In this document: positions 23,940 through 32,958 of the stretch, in pieces
Layout of the letters: each line of letters opens with the position of its first letter
Position numbering within the stretch: position 1 is the first letter of the stretch
Assembly (NCBI GenBank): GCA_019923655.1
Contig: JAHXGL010000007.1
Span: 1 to 32,986, forward strand
Direction of reading: 5' to 3'
From: Candidatus Nealsoniibacteriota bacterium
GTDB taxonomy: Bacteria > Patescibacteriota > Minisyncoccia > Minisyncoccales > RBG-13-42-11
Length of the DNA: 32,986 nucleotides
Notes under the pieces: generated by a model
Database searches by the model: none
What the model was told of the DNA's origin: nothing
What the model saw: only the letters and a program-made list of their open reading frames with translations
Position numbers and translations under genes: made by a program

Positions 23940-24524
23940 TTAAATTTCGTGTCTGGCAAACCGCCTTACCACAATATTCTCTCCAAACTTGGCAATGTAT
24001 TCATCAATCAAATCCTTAACTATTTTCTTTCCATCTTTTATCCAGGGTTGAGACATTAAACAAATTTCTTTTTTATATCTTTCCAATTTTCCAGCGACAA
24101 TTTTGTCAATTACGTCTTGAGGTTTGCGTTTGTCAGTAATTTGCTCTTGAAAAATTTTTCTCTCAACACTTAAAAGCTCTTCATTAATATCTTGCTCTTT
24201 TATAAACAAAGGTTTCATTGCGGCAATCTGTAAGCATAGTTCATTAGCCAATTTCTGAAAATCTTGACTTTTAGCGACAAAATCTGTTTGACAGCGAATC
24301 TCTAAAAGAACGCCGATTTTCTTGTTTGAATGAATGTAGCTATGGACAATTCCCTGTTTTGCTTCTTTCTCCGTTATTTTTCCAGCTAAATCCCGGCCCA
24401 TTTTTCTTAAAATTTCCTTTGCTTTTCCTAAATCTCCCTTTGCTTGCTCTAACGCTTTTTTACATTCAGTAACAGAAACATCTGTCTCCTCTCTTAATTG
24501 TTTAATTTGTTCAATAGAAATCAT
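23940..24524 (-). CDS. tsf: Elongation factor Ts
   Basis: EQIKQLREETDVSVTECKKALEQAKGDLGKAKEILRK; GVLLEIRCQTDFVAKSQDFQKLANELCLQIAAMKP. Confidence 0.96.
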   Translation of the reverse strand: MISIEQIKQLREETDVSVTECKKALEQAKGDLGKAKEILRKMGRDLAGKITEKEAKQGIVHSYIHSNKKIGVLLEIRCQTDFVAKSQDFQKLANELCLQIAAMKPLFIKEQDINEELLSVERKIFQEQITDKRKPQDVIDKIVAGKLERYKKEICLMSQPWIKDGKKIVKDLIDEYIAKFGENIVVRRFARHEI

Positions 24525-25273
24525 AAAACTTTTTTTACGCTTTGGATTGTTTCTTTAACTTTAGTAAGAACATATCTTATTGAGCTTACAGCGTCATCGC
24601 TTCCGGGAATGGGATAATCAACCAAATTTGGATCAACATTGGTATCAGCCACCCCAATAGTTCTAATCCCCTTCATTCTTGATTCTTTTATCGCTAAAGC
24701 GTCTTTCCTCATATCCAAAACAAAAATTGCGTCCGGCAGTATTTCTAAATTTTTTATTCCGCCAAATCTTTTCTCCAGGCCTTGCAGTTCACGATCAATT
24801 TTAGCTCTTTCTTTTTTTGTATATTTTTCCAGTTCTCCCTGTTTTTTCTTTGTCTCTAATTCATTAAAATATTTCACTCTCTTCCTGATAATTTCAAAAT
24901 TAGTCAAGCTCCCTCCTATCCATCTTTCATTAACATAAGGAAGCCCGCATTCTTCAGCCGTATCCCTGACCAAATCCTTTGCCTGGATTTTTGTCCCTAC
25001 TAAAAGTAAAATTTTCTTTTCAGAAATTATTTGTTTTATAAAATCCAAAGCTTCTCTAAATTTGGTAACTGTTTTCTCCAGATCAATAATATGAATCGTA
25101 TTTCTGGTCCCGCATAAATACGGCCCCATCTTGGGATGAGTTCGCGAGGTCCGATGGCCAAGATGCAAGCCGGATTGAATCATCTCTTTGGTGTCAAGCT
25201 TTACATTTTTTATTGTTCCAAATCTGACAAGATTTGGAACATTTATTTTTGCTTTCTTTTTTGTCTCTGCCAT
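24521..25273 (-). CDS. rpsB: 30S ribosomal protein S2
   Basis: MIQSGLHLGHRTSRTHPKMGPYLCGTRNTIHIIDLEKT, YVNERWIGGSLTNFEII, PDAIFVLDMRKDALAIKE. N-terminal extension carries a repeat. Confidence 0.96.
   Translation of the reverse strand: MAETKKKAKINVPNLVRFGTIKNVKLDTKEMIQSGLHLGHRTSRTHPKMGPYLCGTRNTIHIIDLEKTVTKFREALDFIKQIISEKKILLLVGTKIQAKDLVRDTAEECGLPYVNERWIGGSLTNFEIIRKRVKYFNELETKKKQGELEKYTKKERAKIDRELQGLEKRFGGIKNLEILPDAIFVLDMRKDALAIKESRMKGIRTIGVADTNVDPNLVDYPIPGSDDAVSSIRYVLTKVKETIQSVKKVL
25208..25246. repeat. Family A variant repeat inside rpsB N-terminal coding sequence
   Basis: Sense strand ATAAATGTTCCAAATCTTGTCAGATTTGGAACAATAAAA; 38/39 match to 2481..2519; encodes INVPNLVRFGTIK. Confidence 0.88.
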
Positions 25274-25355
25274 AGTATTCCTAACTTACCACATCCCAAA
25301 TTAATGTCAATGTTTTCTTTTGTATTTTTACCAAATTCTGCTATAATAAAAAATA

Positions 25356-25388
25356 GCTCCTTCGTTTCCAAATTCGTTTCCAAGGAGC
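25356..25388. repeat. Family A fragment in a larger palindrome upstream of rpmE
   Basis: GCTCCTTCGTTTCCAAATTCGTTTCCAAGGAGC. Confidence 0.75.
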
Positions 25389-25400
25389 GCGGAATCTATT

Positions 25401-25625
25401 ATGAAAAAAAACATTCACCCCAAATATTATCCAAACGCAGAAGTCAAATGCGCCTGTGGGAATATTTTTATTGTCGGTTCAACTAAGGAATTCATTGAAA
25501 TTGAAATTTGTTCTAAATGCCACCCATTTTATACCGGAAAAGAAAAAATTATTGACACTATGGGAAGGGTAGAAAAATTTCAAAAACGGCTGGCAAAAAA
25601 ACAATCCTCAAAAAAGAATGCCTGA
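25401..25625 (+). CDS. rpmE: 50S ribosomal protein L31
   Basis: [63 protein letters not shown]. Confidence 0.95.
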   Translation: MKKNIHPKYYPNAEVKCACGNIFIVGSTKEFIEIEICSKCHPFYTGKEKIIDTMGRVEKFQKRLAKKQSSKKNA

Positions 25626-26721
25626 AATAGAAGACATAAAGCAAGAATACGATAAATTACTTAATCAGCTCAGCGACCCTGAATTGATTTCTGATTTGAC
25701 CAAATTTGAAAAGCTTTTGAACAGGAAAAATTTTCTTGAAAAAATTATTGCCAAATCGCAAGATATTCAAGAAGTAAGAAATAAAATTGAAGAGAATAAA
25801 GAAATCTTAAAATCAAAAGAAGACCCTGAATTTATTTCTTTGGCGGAAACTGAAATAATTCAGCTTCAAGAAAGACAAGCCGAACTAAAACAAGATTTGG
25901 AAGACTGCGTTTCCAAACCCCCGGACTTGGAAGACAAGGAAAATAAAAATAATTCTGAAACATTAAAGAAAAGCGCCGAAGGCCTGCCTAATACCGCCAT
26001 TATAGAAATTAGGGCCGGGACCGGCGGAGAGGAATCCTCTTTGTTCGCGGCTGACCTTTATAAAATGTATTCAAAATACGCTTCTTTGCGGAATTGGAAA
26101 CAAAAAGTTTTAAACTCTCGGGCAACAGAACTTAACGGATTCAAAGAAATTGCGTTTGAGCTCTCCGGCGGCAATGTGTTCTCTGAAATCCAAAACGAGG
26201 GAGGAATCCATCGGGTCCAAAGAATACCCAGGACTGAAAAAATGGGGAGAATTCATACCTCTACTGTTTCAGTGGCTGTCTTGCTAAAACCAAAAAAAAC
26301 AGAAATGAAAATTAAGCCCGAGGATTTAAAAATTGACTTTTTTCGCTCTTCCGGGCCTGGCGGCCAGCATGTTAACAAAAGAGAAACAGCGGTAAGAATC
26401 ACCCACTTGCCTACTGGCATAGTTGTCGCTTCCCAAAATGAACGAAATCAATTACAAAACAAAGAAAACGCAATGACTATTTTAGAAGCTAAAATTTTAG
26501 AAAAAAGAGAGGCTGAAGATTTTACTAAAATGGGAGAAAAAAGAAAAGCCCAGATAAAATGGGCAAAAAGAGCGGAAAAAATCAGAACCTATAATTTTCC
26601 GCAAAACAGGATTACCGACCACCGGATTAAAAAATCTTGGCGCAACCTTGGAGACATTATGAACGGCAATCTTAAGCCAATTGTTAAAGCTTTAAAGTCT
26701 CCAAAGTCTATTTTGGGATAA
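25618..26721 (+). CDS. prfA: Peptide chain release factor 1
   Basis: [77 protein letters not shown]. Confidence 0.95.
   Translation: MPEIEDIKQEYDKLLNQLSDPELISDLTKFEKLLNRKNFLEKIIAKSQDIQEVRNKIEENKEILKSKEDPEFISLAETEIIQLQERQAELKQDLEDCVSKPPDLEDKENKNNSETLKKSAEGLPNTAIIEIRAGTGGEESSLFAADLYKMYSKYASLRNWKQKVLNSRATELNGFKEIAFELSGGNVFSEIQNEGGIHRVQRIPRTEKMGRIHTSTVSVAVLLKPKKTEMKIKPEDLKIDFFRSSGPGGQHVNKRETAVRITHLPTGIVVASQNERNQLQNKENAMTILEAKILEKREAEDFTKMGEKRKAQIKWAKRAEKIRTYNFPQNRITDHRIKKSWRNLGDIMNGNLKPIVKALKSPKSILG
25893..25936. repeat. Family A repeat inside prfA coding sequence
   Basis: GATTTGGAAGACTGCGTTTCCAAACCCCCGGACTTGGAAGACA; shares the 24-mer GATTTGGAAGACTGCGTTTCCAAA with 32075..32177. Confidence 0.88.
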
Positions 26722-28120
26722 AAATCAGCTGCTCGCAAAAAGAAGTAATTGTCTGATGGTCAATAAATGTCTGAAGGCAATTTATCCGTCTTACTACTTG
26801 ATCCCCGTAAAAAGCAAATCTAGGGTTTGCCCAGTTTTCTCCGGCAAAATATTGAAGCGCCGCTCTTCTCTCATTAGTTTGACCGCCTAAATCTCTTAGA
26901 TATAAAGCCGAAGCTAAAAAAGCATGATTAACATTCCAAGGATTTGGAGTTCCTTGAACAAACGGCTCTAATATATGACGGCGATTTACCCAGGTTGAAG
27001 GAATAAACTGGGCCGGACCCATTGCGCCTCCCCAGCCAACTGGTCTTTCCCTTCGCCACATAACGCAAGAAACAGGAGTTCTAAATGTATCAATACCTAA
27101 TTCTCTGGTGATGTTCAAAAAATGCGGCACATCTCGCCTTGGATTCATTGTCCTAATTGCCCTTTTCCCTGTTCTGATACACACACCTTCACCTGTTTTT
27201 ATGCCTTCAGTACTTAAAGAACACTGACCAACATTTCTTCCAAGCGCTGATTCTTGGGTAATAATTGCCAACAGAAAAGCCGGTCTTATTCCGGTTTGTC
27301 CTTCAACCAATTTAGCCAAACTTAAAAGCTCTCCAAAAGAAAGTTGAGCCGCGTCTGGTATGCCCACTAACTCAATAATTCTGGCTCTGATTTCAGCTGC
27401 TTTTTTTGCCTTTTCCTCTTTTGCTCTAAGATATCTCTGATGTTCTGTTTTAGTCATTCTTAATAACCGTTCTTGCCCTCTTTTTGCTGATGCGCCTTCT
27501 TGTTTCTGAAGTATCCGAATAGCAACTACTCCCTCAAGCTCTTGTTTTTCTGTGTTCAGGGCATGTTTTTGATTTTCAAGATATTTTTCAAGATTTATTA
27601 TATGCGATAGAATTTCTTGATTTTCAAGATTCAAAGTTTCCAAAGCAACCAAATGGCTAAAAAAATCAGAAAGTTTTGCTTCCAAGAAAAGAATCTCTAT
27701 TAGAGATTTTTGATTTTTTTTGTGAATAACCTGTAAAATATTTGCCAAGCCCTGTTTTGAGTTTTTAATTTCCAATGAAGTTCTAATAATTGAATCTTCA
27801 GTATCCCCTATTTGCGATTCAATGCCTTCAATCATTATATTGCCCTGACGAATTTGAAGGTCTAATCTGCTTATTCTGTTTCTCAACGCACGAATTTCTC
27901 CTTGAAGGGTTTTCTTTTCTTTCTCGGTTTTGGCAATATCTTTGTCATATTGGGCAATCTTCTGCTCATACCTTTTTAACTTTTGTTTAAGCACCTCGCG
28001 CGCCTCGCGTCTTTGCTCAGGCGTCAAGTCCTCTGACATTAATGCCTGGTTCTGAAACCCGGCAATTGCAAAAACAAAAACCAAGACGAATAACAGAATT
28101 ATTTTTGAAAAGATATTCAT
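26708..28120 (-). CDS. Coiled-coil (EnvC-like) protein with C-terminal lytic transglycosylase (SLT) domain
   Basis: Long N-terminal coiled coil; AIITQESALGRN, GWGGAMGPAQFIPSTWVNRR, NVNHAFLASALYLRDLGG, AALQYFAGENW. Confidence 0.82.
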   Translation of the reverse strand: MNIFSKIILLFVLVFVFAIAGFQNQALMSEDLTPEQRREAREVLKQKLKRYEQKIAQYDKDIAKTEKEKKTLQGEIRALRNRISRLDLQIRQGNIMIEGIESQIGDTEDSIIRTSLEIKNSKQGLANILQVIHKKNQKSLIEILFLEAKLSDFFSHLVALETLNLENQEILSHIINLEKYLENQKHALNTEKQELEGVVAIRILQKQEGASAKRGQERLLRMTKTEHQRYLRAKEEKAKKAAEIRARIIELVGIPDAAQLSFGELLSLAKLVEGQTGIRPAFLLAIITQESALGRNVGQCSLSTEGIKTGEGVCIRTGKRAIRTMNPRRDVPHFLNITRELGIDTFRTPVSCVMWRRERPVGWGGAMGPAQFIPSTWVNRRHILEPFVQGTPNPWNVNHAFLASALYLRDLGGQTNERRAALQYFAGENWANPRFAFYGDQVVRRINCLQTFIDHQTITSFCEQLIFIPK

Positions 28121-28127
28121 TTTATCT

Positions 28128-28183
28128 TGGGGTCATACCCCGCAATGATTTGCAGGGTATGACTCCTGGAGTATGACCCCTTT
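28128..28183. repeat. Family B repeat cluster
   Basis: TTGGGGTCATACCCCGCAATGATTTGCAGGGTATGACTCCTGGAGTATGACCCCTTT. Confidence 0.7.
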
Positions 28184-28223
28184 CATTGTAATTATAAACA
28201 TTTGCAAAAACCTTGTCAAGGCC

Positions 28224-28248
28224 GTTGTGCCTAATGAGGTATGACCTA
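28224..28248. repeat. Family B repeat (degenerate)
   Basis: GTTGTGCCTAATGAGGTATGACCTA. Confidence 0.5.
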
Positions 28249-28250
28249 TG

Positions 28251-29255
28251 TTATATTTCAGCAAATTCAGCTAAACGGCAGGCATAAGCATATTCATTAT
28301 CATACCAGGCAACAACTTTGATTAAATTATCATCAGCCATAGTTAAATCAGCGTCAACAATAGCAGAAAAAGAATTGCCAATATAATCAGAAGAAACCAA
28401 AGGGGCATCTTCTATTTTTAGAATTTCTTTTAATTTATCTTGCTGGCAGGCTTGCCTGAAAGCGTTATTTACTTGTTCATTTGTCGCTCTCTTTTCCACT
28501 TCGCAAATCAAATCTAAAATTGAAACAATAGAAACAGGAACGCGCAAAGAAATGCCGTCTAATTTTCCTTCAAGCTTCGGAATAACCTTGCCAATCGCTT
28601 TTGCCGCGCCAGTAGTGGTTGGAATAATATTCAATCCCGCTGCTCTCGCTCTTCTTAAGTCCTTGTGCGGTAAATCTAAAATTCGCTGGTCATTAGTATA
28701 GGCGTGAACAGTGGTCATAAATCCTTTGATTATCTTAAAATTATCATCAAGGACTTTAACAATCGGAGCTAAACAATTGGTAGTGCAGGAAGCCATTGAA
28801 ATCACTTTGTCCCTTTCTGGAACGTATTTTTCTTCATTTACCCCAAGAACAAAAAGAGGTACTTCCGGCTCTCCGGGCTTGGATTTGGCTGGCGCGGAAA
28901 TTATTACTCTTTTTGCGCCGGCAATAAGATGTTTATTAGCTCCTTCCCAATCAGTAAAATGGCCTGTACATTCAAGGACAATATCAATTTTCATTTCTTG
29001 CCAGGGCAAATTAGAAGGGTCTGTTTCTTTGAAAATCTTTATTTTTTTGTTGTCAATTAAAAATGATTCTTCAAATGTTTCTATTTTTCTTTTATAAGTT
29101 CCATACGCAGAATCATATTGCAAAAGATGGGCTAATGTTTTGACATCAGTCAAATCATTTATTCCCTTCACTTCCAAATCCGGGTGATTATCCAAAATCC
29201 TCTTAAAAACAGCTCGACCAATTCTCCCAAAACCATTTATCGCAATTTTAGTCAT
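28251..29255 (-). CDS. gap: Glyceraldehyde-3-phosphate dehydrogenase (type I)
   Basis: KIAINGFGRIGRAVFKRIL, SMASCTTNCLAPIVKVLDDNF, TVHAYTNDQRILDLPHKDLRRARAAGLNIIPTTTGAAKAIGKVIP, WYDNEYAYACRL. Confidence 0.97.
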   Translation of the reverse strand: MTKIAINGFGRIGRAVFKRILDNHPDLEVKGINDLTDVKTLAHLLQYDSAYGTYKRKIETFEESFLIDNKKIKIFKETDPSNLPWQEMKIDIVLECTGHFTDWEGANKHLIAGAKRVIISAPAKSKPGEPEVPLFVLGVNEEKYVPERDKVISMASCTTNCLAPIVKVLDDNFKIIKGFMTTVHAYTNDQRILDLPHKDLRRARAAGLNIIPTTTGAAKAIGKVIPKLEGKLDGISLRVPVSIVSILDLICEVEKRATNEQVNNAFRQACQQDKLKEILKIEDAPLVSSDYIGNSFSAIVDADLTMADDNLIKVVAWYDNEYAYACRLAEFAEI

Positions 29256-29941
29256 AAATTTAATGTTCTTGTTTCTCTGCTTGTTCTAAATTCATTTCTT
29301 GTTTCATTTCTTAATTCATTTCTTGTTTCATTTTTTAATTCAGCAACCCCTTGTCTTATTTCCTTTATTATTTCTTCTAAATGCCTTGTTTTTGTTTCTT
29401 GATAATAGACTCCCTTTACTTCTGAAGGCAACGCCTTTATAATTTCTTTTGAATTATCAATAAAAAGTTTTATGCCTAATTCTTTTATTTTTTCTATCTT
29501 GTGTTCTATCATTGCCCCTCCTTTTCTTCTGGTAAAAAGCCCTCTATATCCCTCAATTTTGTGTTTTTTTAACCATTTAGTCGCCAGTTCTTTGTCAGAA
29601 AATCCGGTAATTAAATAAATCTCGCATCCCTGCTCTCTTAACTCGTTCATTAAAGCAACCATAGGCTTGTTGGGCTTTCTGTTTTTATAAATACGGCTGA
29701 TAATTTCTTTCCCGCACGGCGATTCTCCTAATATAAAATCATATAATTTATCTATCTCATAAGATGATAATTCCCTTAAGTTTTTTTTGTTTGGAAAAAA
29801 GCTTGGAATTTTTTTATCTATCATCTTTCTTATTGGGGCCGGATAATCAGCAATCACTCCATCAATATCAAACCCGATTTTTATTTCTTGGTCCTCAAAA
29901 TTCACTTCTGTTTCTCGGCTTATTTTTTGATCTGCTGCCAT
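29252..29941 (-). CDS. HAD-like phosphatase/5'-nucleotidase-type protein with repetitive C-terminal tail
   Basis: IGFDIDGVIADYPAPIRKMID, YLITGFSDKELATKWLKKH, KLFIDNSKEI; tail ELKNETRNELRNETRNEFRTSRETRTLNL. Start at MAADQK. Confidence 0.7.
   Translation of the reverse strand: MAADQKISRETEVNFEDQEIKIGFDIDGVIADYPAPIRKMIDKKIPSFFPNKKNLRELSSYEIDKLYDFILGESPCGKEIISRIYKNRKPNKPMVALMNELREQGCEIYLITGFSDKELATKWLKKHKIEGYRGLFTRRKGGAMIEHKIEKIKELGIKLFIDNSKEIIKALPSEVKGVYYQETKTRHLEEIIKEIRQGVAELKNETRNELRNETRNEFRTSRETRTLNL
29262..29342. repeat. Short tandem repeat in the 3' end of the HAD-like gene
   Basis: Sense strand AAAAATGAAACAAGAAATGAATTAAGAAATGAAACAAGAAATGAATTTAGAACAAG. Confidence 0.8.
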
Positions 29942-29946
29942 AAAAA

Positions 29947-29972
29947 TGCAAATCATTGCGGGGTTTGTGCCT
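29947..29972. repeat. Family B repeat fragment
   Basis: GCAAATCATTGCGGGGTTTGTGCC; GCAAATCATTGCGGGG also in the 28141 cluster (reverse complement) and AAATCATTGCGGGGT at 3623. Confidence 0.6.
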
Positions 29973-29973
29973 T

Positions 29974-30216
29974 TTAATCTTTTATTCCTAAAAGATCTAA
30001 TACCTTTGGTCTGTCAAACCCTATCACAATTTCCCCATCTATTTCTACAATCGGCACTTCCATTTTTCCTGATTTGGTAATCATCTCCTCTTTCGCTTTT
30101 TCGTCTTGGGAAACATCTATTTCTTCAAATTCAATATTGCGCTCTTTGAAAAATTCCATCAAAGTAAAACAATAAGGACAGGCCGGGGTTGTAAAAATAC
30201 GAATTTTTTTATTCAT
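29974..30216 (-). CDS. Glutaredoxin-like protein
   Basis: KIRIFTTPACPYCFTLMEFFKERNIEFEEIDVSQD...VPIVEIDGEIVIGFDRPKVLDLLG; CPYC. Confidence 0.9.
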   Translation of the reverse strand: MNKKIRIFTTPACPYCFTLMEFFKERNIEFEEIDVSQDEKAKEEMITKSGKMEVPIVEIDGEIVIGFDRPKVLDLLGIKD

Positions 30217-30881
30217 TATTTAGAATAATTTTTTTTAATAATTCTAAATGCCTGTTCAGCCGAATCAACCAAATGGAAGCTCTTTAAGTCTTGTTTGCTA
30301 ATCGCTCTCTGTTTTTCATAAACTTCTTTTTCCAGCCAGTCAAACAATGGCTGCCAATAAGATTTACTGATTGCGATAATCGGAATATGGTAAGGAAGTT
30401 TTTTGGTCTGAACCAGGGTAACCATTTCAAAAAATTCATCAAGAGTGCCAAAACCGCCCGGAAAAAAGACATAACCACAGCGGCCAAAAGAGAGCATTAC
30501 TTTTCTGGTAAAAAAATAATAAAAACTAATCGGCCGATTAACATACTTATTCATTGTTTGTCCTTTCGGAAGCTGAACGTTCATTCCAACCGATTCTCCA
30601 TTAAGCTCAAAAGCGCCGCGATTAGCCGCTTCCATTATTCCGCCACCAGCGCCGGTAAAAACAGTAAATTTATCCTTAACAAGCAAACGAGCCAATTTTC
30701 TCGCTTCCTGATAATAAGGATTGTTTGGAGAAAAGCGGGAGGAGCCAAAAATCCCGACTGTTTTTTTAAAATCAGCAACGAAATGAAAACCATCAACAAA
30801 TTCAGCCATTATTTTGAAAATTCTCCAGGAAAAAGTTTTTCTAAAGTCCTCTCTTTGAGATGGAAATGAAGTTTTTTTCAT
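30216..30881 (-). CDS. LOG-family Rossmann-fold nucleotide-binding protein
   Basis: VGIFGSSRF, VFTGAGGGIMEAANRGAFE, FFPGGFGTLDEFFEMVTLVQTKKL (PGGxGTxxE). Confidence 0.9.
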   Translation of the reverse strand: MKKTSFPSQREDFRKTFSWRIFKIMAEFVDGFHFVADFKKTVGIFGSSRFSPNNPYYQEARKLARLLVKDKFTVFTGAGGGIMEAANRGAFELNGESVGMNVQLPKGQTMNKYVNRPISFYYFFTRKVMLSFGRCGYVFFPGGFGTLDEFFEMVTLVQTKKLPYHIPIIAISKSYWQPLFDWLEKEVYEKQRAISKQDLKSFHLVDSAEQAFRIIKKNYSK

Positions 30882-30885
30882 ATTC

Positions 30886-32073
30886 CTAAACCAATTTAAT
30901 TCCCGTGATTTTCGCTGATAACAAACTTAATGCCCTCAAATCCTGTTTTGATAATTGATGAACATTGTTTTTCCCGACAGCGCCAGTAATCATTTTTATT
31001 TCTTCATTGCAATTTCTTAGATAGGCAGCGATGTTTTGAGACGCTTGAACAACATTTAATCTTTTTCTTAATTCCGGCTCTTGAGTAGCAATGCCTTGAG
31101 GACACTTGCCCAAATAACAAAGTCGGCAATAGATACAGCCCAGGGCAATTAATAATGGAAAGCCAATGAAAACCGCGTCTGCGCCCAAAGCTAATGCTTT
31201 GGCAAAATCAGCGCCAGTATTAAAGCCGCCGCCAATCCATAATTCTTGTTTAGCCCTTTTTTTGTTCAGTATTTCTCGCGCTCTTGCTAAAGCGGCTAAT
31301 GTCGGCACGCCCATTTCGTTCAACATTACTTCAGGAGCGGCGCCGGTCCCCCCCTCCATTCCATCTAAGGCAATTATATCAGGATTAGCTTTTATTGCCA
31401 AACTAATATCTTTTTCTACATCTCCGGCTCCTAATTTAAGAATAATCGGCGCTCCTTTAGTCAGAGTTCTAAGCCATTCTATTTTTTTTGTTAATCCCTT
31501 GATATCTTTAATATCAGAATGATAAGCCGGTGAATGAATATCTTTATTCTTTTCAACTCCCCTCATTTGAGCAATTTCTTCTGTAACTTTGGTGCCAGGA
31601 AGATATCCTCCAAATCCCGGCTTTGCGCCTTGACCGATTTTTATTTCAATAGCATCTGCTTTTTTAAGAATTTCTTCAGTAATTCCGAATCGTCCTGTGC
31701 CATATTGGATTATCAATTTTTTTGAAAATTCTCTTTCTTCAGCGAGCATACCTCCTTCGCCAGTATTTTCTATTGTTCCAGCAAGAGAAGAGGCTTTAGC
31801 TAAAGCAATTTTTGCTTCGCGACTAAGAGCGCCAAAGCTCATTGCTCCAATAATAATTGGTATTTCTATTTCTATTGGTCTTTTGCTTAACCGACCAAGA
31901 ATTGTTTTTGTTTTAATTTCTTCCTTGTAATAATCAACCGGCTTTTTCGCTATTTGCGCCGGCATAAAAACCAAGTCCTCAAAACTAATTTTGTCTTGTT
32001 TATTGGATCTGCCGCTAGCAATAGGAATATTTTTTACTCTGTCTTGTATTTTTCTAAACCAATTTTCGTTCAT
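30886..32073 (-). CDS. Stand-alone glutamate synthase FMN-binding domain (GltB domain 2-like)
   Basis: PIIIGAMSFGALSREAKIALAKAS, NTGEGGM, KIGQGAKPGFGGYLPGTKVTEEIA, ALDGMEGGTGAAPEV, CIYCRLCYLGKCPQGIATQ. Start at MNENWF. Confidence 0.88.
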   Translation of the reverse strand: MNENWFRKIQDRVKNIPIASGRSNKQDKISFEDLVFMPAQIAKKPVDYYKEEIKTKTILGRLSKRPIEIEIPIIIGAMSFGALSREAKIALAKASSLAGTIENTGEGGMLAEEREFSKKLIIQYGTGRFGITEEILKKADAIEIKIGQGAKPGFGGYLPGTKVTEEIAQMRGVEKNKDIHSPAYHSDIKDIKGLTKKIEWLRTLTKGAPIILKLGAGDVEKDISLAIKANPDIIALDGMEGGTGAAPEVMLNEMGVPTLAALARAREILNKKRAKQELWIGGGFNTGADFAKALALGADAVFIGFPLLIALGCIYCRLCYLGKCPQGIATQEPELRKRLNVVQASQNIAAYLRNCNEEIKMITGAVGKNNVHQLSKQDLRALSLLSAKITGIKLV

Positions 32074-32074
32074 T

Positions 32075-32177
32075 TTGGAAGACTTCGTTTCCAAATCCGT
32101 TTCCAAATCCTACGGATTTGGAAGACTCCTACGGATTTGGAAGACTGCGTTTCCAAATCCTTAGGATTTGGAAGACT
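32075..32177. repeat. Family A repeat cluster
   Basis: TTGGAAGACTTCGTTTCCAAATCCGTTTCCAAATCCTACGGATTTGGAAGACTCCTACGGATTTGGAAGACTGCGTTTCCAAATCCTTAGGATTTGGAAGACT. Confidence 0.92.
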
Positions 32178-32250
32178 AAAGTTCATCTTGGCCCCTTGCT
32201 GCTTATATTATAATACTATCTTAAAAGAAGAAATAAGTCAATTTTGAGTA

Positions 32251-32373
32251 ATGGCAAAAAGGAGCGAAAAAATACATCAAGAAGAACCTTTTTTAATTAT
32301 TCAAGGCGACATTCAGGGCGGCAATCACCTTTTAAGTTCCAATTGTTTTTGTTCTGTCGTCTTACTTTATTAA
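32251..32373 (+). CDS. Possible 40-aa peptide MAKRSEKIHQEEPFLIIQGDIQGGNHLLSSNCFCSVVLLY
   Basis: ATG to TAA, below the ORF-track cutoff; ends exactly where the convergent rubrerythrin stop begins. Confidence 0.4.
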   Translation: MAKRSEKIHQEEPFLIIQGDIQGGNHLLSSNCFCSVVLLY

Positions 32374-32958
32374 TTAATATTCTTCGCATTTAATTTGATA
32401 AAAGCTTCTTCCGTGGTCGCAAGATGGACATCTTTCCGGCGGCATTGTTCCAAAATAAACATATCCACATTCACGACAAACCCACGAAACTGCTTTTTCT
32501 TTTTTAAATACTCTTCCTGCCTCAACTTCTTCCAAAAGTTTCTGGTACCTTTCTTCATGATGTTTTTCTGCTACTGCAATTGCTCTTAGCCTACTGGCAA
32601 TTTCAGGAAATCCTTCTTTTTCAGCAACATCAGCAAATTCCGGATACATTTTTGTGTACTCATAATTTTCGCCGGCAATTGCTACTTTTAGGTTCTCAGC
32701 TGTTGTGCCAAGTATTGTTGGTGCTACCGCTTCAACTCTGATTTCATCAAGGTTTTCCTTGCTCTTCTTTTTCAATTCGTTAATCAGTTTGAACAGCCAA
32801 CTTGCATGTTCTTTTTCGTTTTCTGCTGTGATAAGAAAAATTTCGGCAATCTGTTCAAACCCTTCTTTTCTGGCAATTTTGGAATAGAAAGTATATCTAT
32901 TCCTTGCCTGGCTTTCACCGATAAAAGCCCTTGTCAGATTTTCAATTGTCTTTTCCAT
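32374..32958 (-). CDS. Rubrerythrin
   Basis: [44 protein letters not shown], rubredoxin-like [27 protein letters not shown]. Confidence 0.95.
   Translation of the reverse strand: MEKTIENLTRAFIGESQARNRYTFYSKIARKEGFEQIAEIFLITAENEKEHASWLFKLINELKKKSKENLDEIRVEAVAPTILGTTAENLKVAIAGENYEYTKMYPEFADVAEKEGFPEIASRLRAIAVAEKHHEERYQKLLEEVEAGRVFKKEKAVSWVCRECGYVYFGTMPPERCPSCDHGRSFYQIKCEEY

Noticed and set aside
30291-30869. Plus-strand 192-aa ORF
   Set aside because: Antisense to the LOG-family gene, which has the PGGxGTxxE motif.
31954-32247. Plus-strand 97-aa ORF
   Set aside because: Antisense to the GltB-like gene start plus the family A cluster ([12 protein letters not shown]...DLEDCVSK).
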